The position numbers and the translations under genes are program-made. Shown piece by piece: positions 1 through 7,545 of a stretch of 64,000 nt of DNA. The DNA is from Thermoanaerobacterium sp. RBIITD. Lineage in GTDB: Bacteria; Bacillota; Thermoanaerobacteria; Thermoanaerobacterales; Thermoanaerobacteraceae. The stretch's first letter is position 1; each line of letters opens with the position of its first letter. The stretch is taken from assembly GCF_900205865.1 (NCBI RefSeq), contig NZ_LT906662.1, forward strand, positions 248,001 through 312,000. Direction: 5' to 3'. Below the pieces are notes generated by a model. The model was not told the origin of the DNA. It made no database searches and worked only from the letters and a program-made list of their open reading frames with translations.

Positions 1-2
1 GC

Positions 3-473
3 GAAAAAATATCTTATGTAAATTTAAATGGTGAGGATATACCTTTAGCAGAAGAAACTACAGGAATATCATACGATAAAGAAAGTTATTTTACTTTTTA
101 TATCAAGGAGGTTCAAGAGTACCTTAATGCCTTATCTAAAAAAATAGAAAATCTGCAAAAAGAGAAAATACGCCTTGAAAGGAATTTAAGTCAGAGAAAC
201 TATGAGGTTTCATTAAAAAATAGAAGTATAGAGGAATTAAAAGATAATTTAAAAAAAATTTATGAAGACAAAGCTAAATATTCTTCAAAAGTCGATAATT
301 TAAATACAATGTATAATGGTGTTCTCTCAGAAAATGAAAGATTAAAAAAGCAGATAAAAGATCTGCAAAATAAAATAATCATATTAAATTCGAAGTTAAA
401 TGAAAAAATGGAAATGGGTACAATTGACAAATTAAAATCAATATTTTTTGGTAAATCTAACGAACACCTATGA
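3..473 (+). CDS. C-terminal part of a coiled-coil protein (5' end outside window)
   Basis: The frame is open from the window edge to a TGA at 471-473 and gives about 156 residues with no start codon needed, so this is the tail of a longer gene. From roughly residue 38 to 140 it is rich in Glu, Lys, Leu, Asn and Gln with heptad-like spacing, which suggests a long coiled coil. It ends in a short basic stretch (DKLKSIFFGKSNEHL). I do not recognise the family: coiled-coil tails of this kind occur on surface-assembly proteins, glycosyltransferases and methyltransferases, and the N-terminal domain that would decide is missing. Its last 17 bases overlap the convergent DUF3343 gene. Confidence 0.55.
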   Translation, partial: EKISYVNLNGEDIPLAEETTGISYDKESYFTFYIKEVQEYLNALSKKIENLQKEKIRLERNLSQRNYEVSLKNRSIEELKDNLKKIYEDKAKYSSKVDNLNTMYNGVLSENERLKKQIKDLQNKIIILNSKLNEKMEMGTIDKLKSIFFGKSNEHL

Positions 474-714
474 CATTATAACCATAATATGTTTTTTCAA
501 CCTCATATATCCCTTTATAAGGGATATTTATTCTTTGTATGATTATTTTTACAACTTCTACGAACTCTAATCCAAATTTTAAAGAGTGACTGCAGCTGTT
601 CATTATAGACCTCGGTGTTGGAATAAACTCAACTGGTATATTATTTTGTCTTAAGATTTTCTCACATAATACAGCATGTTGATATGAATAGAATACCAAA
701 ATAGCATATCTCAT
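457..714 (-). CDS. DUF3343 (putative Se/S carrier-like) protein
   Basis: 85 residues, the usual size for DUF3343 (PF11823). The N-terminus reads as a beta strand (YAILVFYS) followed by a helix (AVLCEKIL), then IPVEFIPTPRSI and a Ser-Cys pair (MNSCSHSLKF) where the family normally has SCGxxL. The region after it (EFVEVVKII) fits the family. Members are proposed sulfur or selenium carriers or are found near redox genes; the biochemical role is not established. The start is supported by a strong GAGGAGGTG ribosome-binding site just upstream. It overlaps the 3' end of the convergent coiled-coil gene by 17 bases, so both genes share coding sequence at their ends. Confidence 0.75.
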   Translation of the reverse strand: MRYAILVFYSYQHAVLCEKILRQNNIPVEFIPTPRSIMNSCSHSLKFGLEFVEVVKIIIQRINIPYKGIYEVEKTYYGYNVIGVR

Positions 715-834
715 TTGAGCACCTCCTCTTTTTTAATATATTCAATTACATCATAAATTGATAAAAATTCCTCTATGTCCACATATTACTTGAAGGTTTT
801 TCATGATGTTCGTCGAATATATGTATAAGCAAAT

Positions 835-860
835 AAAAAAAATCGGGATTAACCCGGTTT
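835..860 (-). terminator. Rho-independent terminator after the M18 aminopeptidase gene
   Basis: On the minus strand AACCGGG and CCCGATT form a 7-bp stem with one mismatch around a 5-base loop, followed by a run of T (the A run at 835-842 on the plus strand). It directly follows the stop codon at 862-864. The A/T runs on both sides mean it may also work for the opposite strand. Confidence 0.75.
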
Positions 861-861
861 T

Positions 862-2265
862 TTACTTGCTTTCAAGGAATGATTTATATGCTTTATATCC
901 CATGTAAAGGTCTAGTTTTGATGATAACTCATAGGGTGAATGCATACTTAAAAGTGCGACACCGCAATCAACAACATCCATGCCATAACTTGCAGCATAC
1001 TGTGCTACTGTTCCGCCGCCACCTATATCAACTTTTCCTAGTTCACCTGTCTGCCATATAACGTTATTTTCGTTGAATATTCTTCTTACTTTTGCAACAA
1101 ATTCAGCATTTGCGTCATTTGAACCAGCTTTTCCGCGAGCTCCAGTATATTTTGTTAAGCATATGCCATTCCCAATATAAGCCGTATTTAGTTTTTCGCT
1201 TACATCCGGATATAAAGGATCAAAAGCAGAACTAACATCAGCAGATAGTAACTCAGAATTTTTCATTGTCTTTCTCAGTTTTATATCCGTAGTTCCCTCA
1301 TGTTTCTCGAGAATTTCTGCTATTGCATTTTCAAAAAACCTTGATTGCAATCCGGTATTGCCCATACTTCCGATCTCTTCTTTATCAGCAAAGATAGCAA
1401 CTGCGGTTTTTTCTGGATTTTTCACATCAAGTATTGCTCTTAGCACACTATATGCGCAAATTCTATCATCCTGTCCATATGCACCAATCATACTTCTATC
1501 AAAACCTATGTCCCTTGGCTTATATGCCGGTACAAGCTCCAATTCCGAGCTCAAAAAATCAGATTCAACTATACCATACTTCTCATTTAAAAGTTTCAAC
1601 AAATTAGGTTTTACTGAAATTTCATCAGATAAAGGTATACTGCCAATTATTGGATTTAATGCCTCACCTGTTATTGCATCAGCCATTTTCTTTTCCATCT
1701 GTTCTTTCCCGAGATGTGGTAATAAATCTGTTATGTATAGAATAGGATCCTTCTCATCTTCACCAAGTTTGAAAGTAATTTTATCACCATTTTCTTTTAC
1801 AACTACTCCATGTAATGCGAGTGGTATTGTAACCCACTGATATTTCTTAATACCACCATAATAATGTGTTTTAAATAATCCAAGTCCACCATCTTCGTAC
1901 AAAGGATTTTGTTTTAAATCAATCCTTGGTGAATCAATATGTGCAGCAGATGCTTTAAATCCCGTCTGCATCGATTCATTTCCTATTACTGCCATAACTA
2001 CTGATTTTCCCTTGTTATTATAATATACTTTACTTCCTGGCTTTAAATTTGTAGCTGTTTCAATATCTATAAATCCATTTTCTTCGGCTATTTTAATAAT
2101 TCTATCTGCAACTTCCCTTTCTGTTTTGCATTCACTCATAAACACTTTATAGTCTTCGGCAAATTCGAATATCTTATCTTTTTCTTCGCTACTTACCCTA
2201 GGCCATCCATTAATATTTTTATAGCCAAAGTTCTTTTCAATTTCTTTTAAATCATTATTCTCCAT
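862..2265 (-). CDS. M18 family aminopeptidase (aminopeptidase I type)
   Basis: 467 residues, the normal length for a zinc-dependent M18 aminopeptidase, a cytosolic enzyme that removes N-terminal residues, often acidic or neutral ones, from peptides. Visible metal and catalytic motifs are AAHIDSPR near residue 107, ADKEEIGSMG near 293, the SADVSSAFDP region near 345, a GGGGTVAQY stretch near 420 and the C-terminal MHSPYE histidine near 441. The ATG follows a GGGGGG-rich ribosome-binding site. It stands alone: a terminator lies downstream and the degSU pair upstream. No sign of frame damage. Substrate preference cannot be read from the sequence. Confidence 0.93.
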   Translation of the reverse strand: MENNDLKEIEKNFGYKNINGWPRVSSEEKDKIFEFAEDYKVFMSECKTEREVADRIIKIAEENGFIDIETATNLKPGSKVYYNNKGKSVVMAVIGNESMQTGFKASAAHIDSPRIDLKQNPLYEDGGLGLFKTHYYGGIKKYQWVTIPLALHGVVVKENGDKITFKLGEDEKDPILYITDLLPHLGKEQMEKKMADAITGEALNPIIGSIPLSDEISVKPNLLKLLNEKYGIVESDFLSSELELVPAYKPRDIGFDRSMIGAYGQDDRICAYSVLRAILDVKNPEKTAVAIFADKEEIGSMGNTGLQSRFFENAIAEILEKHEGTTDIKLRKTMKNSELLSADVSSAFDPLYPDVSEKLNTAYIGNGICLTKYTGARGKAGSNDANAEFVAKVRRIFNENNVIWQTGELGKVDIGGGGTVAQYAASYGMDVVDCGVALLSMHSPYELSSKLDLYMGYKAYKSFLESK

Positions 2266-2337
2266 TCTAATACCCCCCAGGTTATTATTTTTTAATTATA
2301 TATTAACTATAAAATATTTTTCTATTAAAAGCAAATT

Positions 2338-2970
2338 TTATGTATTAGTATTGTATATATTTTTATTTTTTAAAAGATATATGGCTGCTTGTGTTCTGTC
2401 TTTCACATCTAACTTCTTAAATATGCTATAAACGTGATTTTTTACTGTTTTTTCGCTTAAATATAATTTTTTCGCTATTGCTTTATTGCTGTAGCCTTTA
2501 GCAATTAATGATAGAATTTGCAGCTCCCTTTCTGTAAGGTCCTTTTTATAATCGTCATCATTTAAATTCCTTATTTCATTTACAAGTGATGGATGAATAT
2601 ATATTCCCCCGTTATATATTATTCTTATGGCTTTCATTAACTCATCTGAGTCGGCATCTTTTAGGATATATCCTTCAACACCGATTTTTAATGCCTCCAG
2701 TAAATATTCTCTGTCGTTATATATTGTCAAAAAAAGTATTTTATACTTTTGACTTTCATCTTTAAGCATCTTCGCAGCCTTTATCCCATTTATATGTGGC
2801 ATGTTAATATCCATCAATATTATATCTGGAGGGAATTCTTTTGCTACTTTATATGCCTCTTCACCATCTGATGCTTGATATGTAACTGTCATATCATCTT
2901 CTAATTCTATTAGCTGTTTTAATCCTTGACGCAAAAGTGCATGGTCATCAGCTATCATAACGTTGATCAT
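2338..2970 (-). CDS. degU: DegU/NarL-family response regulator
   Basis: 210 residues from the ATG at 2968-2970, which I prefer over a GTG 15 bases upstream because AGGTGGTGA sits at a proper distance before the ATG. The receiver domain has the acidic pair (ADDH), the phospho-acceptor Asp in the DIILMDINMP motif and the Lys in LKDAD. A LuxR-type helix-turn-helix follows (LTERELQILSLIAKG, then VKNHVYSIFKKL). It overlaps the sensor kinase gene upstream by 23 bases, which implies translational coupling and a cognate pair. In Bacillus DegU controls exoenzymes, motility and competence. The targets here are unknown, and the name rests on the pairing with a DegS-domain kinase. Confidence 0.85.
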   Translation of the reverse strand: MINVMIADDHALLRQGLKQLIELEDDMTVTYQASDGEEAYKVAKEFPPDIILMDINMPHINGIKAAKMLKDESQKYKILFLTIYNDREYLLEALKIGVEGYILKDADSDELMKAIRIIYNGGIYIHPSLVNEIRNLNDDDYKKDLTERELQILSLIAKGYSNKAIAKKLYLSEKTVKNHVYSIFKKLDVKDRTQAAIYLLKNKNIYNTNT

Positions 2971-4111
2971 TACTTTTATCACCACCTAATGGTATGGATA
3001 CATAGATTTGTGTGCCCTCATTAAGAGAACTATTTACTTCAAATTTTCCATTTAAAATTTGTACCCTTTCCCTCATACCTAATAATCCAAAACCATTTTC
3101 ATATGTATCGCTGTTAAAGCCAACTCCATCATCTTTTATTATTATACTTATAAAACAATCTCCAAACTCTAACTTTACTATTGCATTATTTGCTTTTGAA
3201 TGCTTATATATATTTGTTAATGCTTCTTGTATAACCCTGTAACATGTTATTTCAATTTCTGGATTAAGTCTTTTGTAATCTGAAAATACAGATAATTCTA
3301 CATTAATCCCAGTTTCTTTAATAAAATTTGTAACATATCTTGATACAGCCGGTATTAAGCCAAGGTCATCTAGAGTTGACGGCCTTAAATCATATATTAT
3401 TTTTCTAACTTCTTTTAAAGAGCCTTGTGCAATATCCTTCAAATTTTTAAGTTCTTCTTTTGACTTTTCTACGTCCTTATTTATAAGTTTTTCGCACAAT
3501 TCTGCTTTTAAAAGAACATTTGCAATTGCTTGTGCTGGCCCATCATGAATTTCTCTTGCTATTCTTTTTCTTTCTTCTTCTTGTGCTTCAATGATCTGAA
3601 TATTCAAAAGCTGCTTATCTTTTAGTTCTTCAAATTGCATGTGCATTTTGGTTAAATCACCTGTTAAATATTCTAATGCTACACCTATTTGTGTCGAAAG
3701 TTTTTCGGCCTTTTCAACGATTGACCTATACTCTAATAGCTTTCTTTCAAGCTCATTTCTCCTTAAAATTAGATCTTTTTCTTCGCGTCTCTTTAAAATA
3801 AGTTCTATTTGTATTTCTTTTGCTTCATCGTATGCCTCTTTAATAGCTTCTTCCGTCATACTGTTAAATTGCTTACTTACGTATGCAAGTTTAAGCTTTG
3901 AACGTTTTTCTTTTCTCTCTAAGACCTCTACATCTTTGATAGCAGCTTTTATGCGAACTTTTAAATCATTTATTTCATTTTCAAGGTCATAATATTCGTT
4001 TCTAGTCTTTTCCAATATTTCATATATCTGTTCCTTGCTGTTATCAATTACATCTATAGTTTTCTTAACAATATTATCAAGTTTTTTATCATATTCAAAA
4101 TTATGAGACAT
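2948..4111 (-). CDS. degS: DegS-like sensor histidine kinase
   Basis: 387 residues with no membrane segment, as expected for cytosolic DegS. Residues about 10-180 are a long charged coiled coil corresponding to the DegS sensor domain (PF05384). A HisKA_3 dimerisation/phospho-acceptor helix follows with RIAREIHDGPAQ (His near residue 188). A HATPase_c domain closes the protein, with an N-box region (CYRVIQEALTNIYKHSKA), DDGVGF and GFGLLGMRERV. It autophosphorylates and passes phosphate to the response regulator encoded by the overlapping downstream gene. A GGGGTG ribosome-binding site precedes the ATG. Confidence 0.88.
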   Translation of the reverse strand: MSHNFEYDKKLDNIVKKTIDVIDNSKEQIYEILEKTRNEYYDLENEINDLKVRIKAAIKDVEVLERKEKRSKLKLAYVSKQFNSMTEEAIKEAYDEAKEIQIELILKRREEKDLILRRNELERKLLEYRSIVEKAEKLSTQIGVALEYLTGDLTKMHMQFEELKDKQLLNIQIIEAQEEERKRIAREIHDGPAQAIANVLLKAELCEKLINKDVEKSKEELKNLKDIAQGSLKEVRKIIYDLRPSTLDDLGLIPAVSRYVTNFIKETGINVELSVFSDYKRLNPEIEITCYRVIQEALTNIYKHSKANNAIVKLEFGDCFISIIIKDDGVGFNSDTYENGFGLLGMRERVQILNGKFEVNSSLNEGTQIYVSIPLGGDKSNDQRYDS

Positions 4112-4198
4112 ATTTGCACCCCGTAGATAAAGATATTAATCTTATTCGACAAAAATCATGAAATTCCTTCATAATTTTTACTTTTACATATATAGGCA

Positions 4199-4222
4199 TA
4201 AAAAAAGACCCTCTAAGGGTTT
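4199..4222 (-). terminator. Rho-independent terminator of the tRNA operon
   Basis: On the minus strand ACCCT-TAG-AGGGT is a perfect short hairpin followed by CTTTTTT. It starts immediately after the CCA end of the tRNA-Ile gene and ends the two-tRNA transcript. Confidence 0.8.
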
Positions 4223-4299
4223 TGGTGGGCTTAGATGGACTTTAACCATCGACCTCACGCTTATCAGGCGTACGCTCTTATCGCATGAGCTACAAACCT
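4223..4299 (-). tRNA. tRNA-Ile(GAT), probably decayed
   Basis: 77 bases with encoded CCA, a GAT anticodon in a CTGATAA loop, and intact D, anticodon and T stems, so the cloverleaf is recognisable. Three features are wrong for a working tRNA. The first acceptor pair is A-C rather than G-C. The D loop reads ATGCGATAA, so the conserved G18-G19 pair is lost (GA). The T loop reads TTAAAGT, with A in place of invariant C56. G19 and C56 normally pair in the elbow, so both partners of that contact have changed. It may be a tRNA pseudogene still co-transcribed with tRNA-Ala. Confidence 0.75.
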
Positions 4300-4300
4300 A

Positions 4301-4376
4301 TGGTGGAGATGAGGAGATTCGAACTCCTGACCCCCTGCTTGCAAGGCAGGTGCTCTCCCAGCTGAGCTACACCCCC
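4301..4376 (-). tRNA. tRNA-Ala(TGC)
   Basis: 76 bases with encoded CCA. The acceptor GGGGGTG pairs with CATCTCC, the D stem and a loop with GG are normal, the anticodon loop is TTGCAAG with anticodon TGC, and the T arm is AGGAG-TTCGAAT-CTCCT. All conserved tertiary bases are present. It is first in a two-tRNA transcript, one base before the tRNA-Ile copy, and lies behind a clear promoter. Ile-Ala pairs are common inside rRNA operons; no rRNA is seen here. Confidence 0.95.
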
Positions 4377-4394
4377 ATCTTATTGACAAATATC

Positions 4395-4424
4395 ATTATA
4401 CCATATATTTTAATATAATGTCAA
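4395..4424 (-). promoter_or_regulatory. Sigma-A type promoter of the tRNA-Ala/tRNA-Ile genes
   Basis: On the minus strand TTGACA (4419-4424) and TATAAT (4395-4400) are separated by 18 bases, and tRNA-Ala begins 18 bases after the -10 box. The -35 box overlaps the stop codon of the upstream yunB gene. Confidence 0.75.
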
Positions 4425-5134
4425 TTGCTTTCTACGTTTATATTTGAATTGCCATTATTGGGAATTGGTACAGTATATTTATTACCATTTACATCAACAT
4501 AACTTCCTGGCACATCTCCTACTATAATACTATCCGCTACAGGCATATGTGTTGAAACTTGTATTTTGTCAGATACAAGTGGTGCTATAATCTGAATATT
4601 TGCTTTTATGTAAAGATATATTATATGCCGAGTTTGATTTATGCCTGCAGGCTCAAAACTTGACTGAAAGTCAACATTTACCACACCTATAGGCATTAGC
4701 CCTACTTTAACCCTTGGACCTGTACTTGCAAAAATATCTTTCGATATCAATGCCCCAAGTGGCAATTTTACATAAACAGATCCGATATTATTTAGATTAT
4801 CTTGAACATCTTGTGTTATTTTTGTTGATAGTAAGTTCATCTCAATTGTATTTGCTTGCAGCATAGATACTTTACCGTTTTTATCAGTCCTAACACTTAT
4901 TAAATCTTTATATTCTATGCCTTTTAGTACTTTTTCATTTATTGATTTATTTATAGACTTTACGGCTACATCCTGTGCCACCGTCTCACTGGCAGCAAGT
5001 AATGCTGGCCTTAATCTATAAGCAACAAATGAATACATAATAGATATTGTTAACAAGCCAATAAATACATTTAGGTAAAATTTATTTATATGATAAATAT
5101 TAAATCTTTTCTTTCCCCATCTTCTCTTTCTCAA
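4421..5134 (-). CDS. yunB: YunB-like sporulation protein
   Basis: 237 residues starting at TTG, chosen because GGAGGTG stands about 8 bases upstream. The N-terminus is basic, then one membrane segment follows (about residues 22-42, LNVFIGLLTISIMYSFVAY). The rest should lie outside the membrane. The body matches the YunB pattern: an acidic/alanine helix after the membrane segment, then a beta-rich part with VYVKLPLGALISKDIF and GPRVKVGLMPIGVVNVDF. In Bacillus subtilis YunB is needed for full sporulation; its biochemical role is unknown. Last gene of the zapA-U32-mutS2-yunB run. Its presence supports a spore-forming host. Confidence 0.88.
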   Translation of the reverse strand: MRKRRWGKKRFNIYHINKFYLNVFIGLLTISIMYSFVAYRLRPALLAASETVAQDVAVKSINKSINEKVLKGIEYKDLISVRTDKNGKVSMLQANTIEMNLLSTKITQDVQDNLNNIGSVYVKLPLGALISKDIFASTGPRVKVGLMPIGVVNVDFQSSFEPAGINQTRHIIYLYIKANIQIIAPLVSDKIQVSTHMPVADSIIVGDVPGSYVDVNGNKYTVPIPNNGNSNINVESN

Positions 5135-5184
5135 TTAAAAAACACCTCCTCTATATTTTATGTTAGAAGAGGCATTTTGGTTAC

Positions 5185-7545
5185 TTATTTTTCTTTTATT
5201 TCTACAATTGTTACACCGTCTTCACCTTCGCCATATCTTCCAAGCCTGTATGATTTGACATGTTTATTTTGTCTTAAAAGTCTTGTTATTCCACTTCGCA
5301 ATGTACCCGTACCTTTGCCATGTATTATTGTTACCTGTTTCAATCCGGCGAGGTATGCATCATCAATGTATTTATCAACTTCTAATTCGGCATCTTCTAA
5401 GTTCTTACCTCTTAAATCTATCGATGTACTTATACTTGATGATTTTTCATTCATATAAGTACTAAAACCACTTTCAATATCTTTTTCTTCCTGTGATTCT
5501 GCTTCTCTTAAATTGCTTATATGAACATTCATCTTTAAAATTCCTGCCTGTATTTTAACATTTCCATCTTTATCAGGTGAAGAAAGCGCTGTTCCTGTCT
5601 GATCAAGTGGTACAATATATACTGATTGACCAGGCATTATATTCTTGGGAATTTTTGTATATGTTGGTACTTTTGTTTTTGTAAGCCCATTTTCTAAGTC
5701 GCTTATATTCTCCTTAAGTTTTTGCCTTGCTTCTTCTATAAGCTTATTTTTTCTATCTGATTTTTCAGCTTCCCGTAATTTTGATATTATTTCATCGGAA
5801 GCTATCCTTGCATTATCTAAAATTTTTTTAGCTTTCTCTCTTGCCTTTTCAAGTATCCTGTCTTTCTCTGCCTCAGTTTGTCTCTTTTTCTTCTCATATT
5901 CCTCTTTAATTTCATTAATTTTATGCTTTAATTGTTCTATTTCTTGTTTAGACCTTTCCGCTTCGATTCTTTTCTCTTCTAGGTCTTTAATTATGTCTTC
6001 AAATCTTAAAACTTCACCGGTTATATAATTCTTTGCATTATCAATAACATCTTCACGGAGTCCAAGCCTTCTGCTTATCTCAAATGCATTGCTTTTGCCA
6101 GGTATACCTATTGTTAGCTTATATGTGGGCCTTAATGTTTCAACATCAAATTCAACAGAAGCATTCTCAACACCATCCATTTTTAGTGCATACTGCTTAA
6201 GCTCACTATAATGTGTTGTCGCAATAGTACGAGCTCCTATTCTATGAAGGAAATCTAAAATACTCATTGCAAGTGCAGCACCTTCAATAGGATCTGTGCC
6301 AGCCCCAAGCTCATCAAGCAATACCAAACTATTATTTGAAACACTATCCAATATCTTTACTATATTTGTCATATGTGCTGAAAATGTGCTTAAGCTTTGC
6401 TCAATGCTTTGTTCATCACCTATATCGACAAATATGTCGTCAAAAAAAGCAATTTCTGAGCCTTCGTCTGCAGGTATATTTAACCCGGTCATTGCCATTA
6501 ATGTAAGTAGACCTATTGTCTTAAGTGTAACTGTTTTTCCTCCAGTATTTGGTCCTGTTATGACTAGCGTATCAAATTCGTCTCCTAAGTATACATTTAT
6601 AGGTACTACCTTATCCGGTGGTAGTAGAGGATGTCTTGCATTTTTCAAATTTATATATCGATTTGTATTAAACAAAGGCTTAGTTGCATTTGTCTTAATA
6701 GAATATTTCGCCTTTGCAAAAATTATATCAAGCTCCGTCAGTACTACCATGTTTTCATGAATTTCAGAAACATGATCACTAACTTCTTTTGTTAGCTCTA
6801 TCAAGATTCGTTCGATTTCTTGTTGTTCTTTTAGTTCCACCTGTCTTAAATCATTATTTAATTCAACAACCTGCATAGGCTCTATAAATAATGTAGCACC
6901 ACTTGAGGATTGGTCATGTATGATACCCTTAAATGTGCCACGATATTCTTGCTTAACAGGAACAACATATCTGCCATCCCTTACTGTTATAATAGGGTCC
7001 TGAAGTTCCTTTGATGATGAAGTTATTATTGAGTTTAGAGTATCCCTTATTTTATTATTTATATTTACTTTTTGTCTTCTAATGTCTTTCAAAAGCGGCG
7101 ATGCATCATCTGATATCTCATCTTCTGAAATTATTATTCTATCAATTTTTTCATTAAAATCTTTAAGATGAGTTAATCTGCTATTATATTCACTAAGCAG
7201 TGGATAACTATTTTCATCCTTTTTATTTCTCAAATAAGCTTTTACCCTTCCAGATAATGATAAAAATCTTGAAATTTTTAAAAGTTGTCCAGCATTTAGT
7301 GTTGAGTTTATCCTTGCCTTATTTAAAATATCACTTATATTTTTAAATGAAAAATCTATATCGCCATATGAGCTTATAAATGATATAGCTTCATTTACTT
7401 TATCAAGTTCTTTTAAAGCTATATTGATATCATTATATGGTTTTATATTTAACGCTTTTTCTTTACCAGTTTCAGAATCACAGTATTCAACAATAAAATT
7501 AATAATTTTGTCATATTCTAAATTTTTATAATATTTATCCTCCAT
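5185..7545 (-). CDS. mutS2: Endonuclease MutS2
   Basis: 786 residues, normal for MutS2. The MutS core and clamp occupy about 1-310. The ABC-type ATPase has a Walker A GPNTGGKT near residue 330, the segment DIGDEQSIEQSLSTFSAHM and a Walker B LVLLDELGAGTDP near 410. A long charged coiled coil runs over about 510-640. The Smr nuclease domain is at the C-terminus (IDLRGKNLEDAE, then IIHGKGTGTL). MutS2 acts on branched DNA to limit recombination and in some species on stalled ribosomes. It starts at an ATG that overlaps the stop of the U32 peptidase gene by one base (TAATG), so translation is coupled. Confidence 0.96.
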   Translation of the reverse strand: MEDKYYKNLEYDKIINFIVEYCDSETGKEKALNIKPYNDINIALKELDKVNEAISFISSYGDIDFSFKNISDILNKARINSTLNAGQLLKISRFLSLSGRVKAYLRNKKDENSYPLLSEYNSRLTHLKDFNEKIDRIIISEDEISDDASPLLKDIRRQKVNINNKIRDTLNSIITSSSKELQDPIITVRDGRYVVPVKQEYRGTFKGIIHDQSSSGATLFIEPMQVVELNNDLRQVELKEQQEIERILIELTKEVSDHVSEIHENMVVLTELDIIFAKAKYSIKTNATKPLFNTNRYINLKNARHPLLPPDKVVPINVYLGDEFDTLVITGPNTGGKTVTLKTIGLLTLMAMTGLNIPADEGSEIAFFDDIFVDIGDEQSIEQSLSTFSAHMTNIVKILDSVSNNSLVLLDELGAGTDPIEGAALAMSILDFLHRIGARTIATTHYSELKQYALKMDGVENASVEFDVETLRPTYKLTIGIPGKSNAFEISRRLGLREDVIDNAKNYITGEVLRFEDIIKDLEEKRIEAERSKQEIEQLKHKINEIKEEYEKKKRQTEAEKDRILEKAREKAKKILDNARIASDEIISKLREAEKSDRKNKLIEEARQKLKENISDLENGLTKTKVPTYTKIPKNIMPGQSVYIVPLDQTGTALSSPDKDGNVKIQAGILKMNVHISNLREAESQEEKDIESGFSTYMNEKSSSISTSIDLRGKNLEDAELEVDKYIDDAYLAGLKQVTIIHGKGTGTLRSGITRLLRQNKHVKSYRLGRYGEGEDGVTIVEIKEK

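Noticed and set aside
4158-4418. An 86-residue plus-strand open frame
   Set aside because: It runs antisense through the two tRNA genes and their terminator; composition follows the tRNAs.
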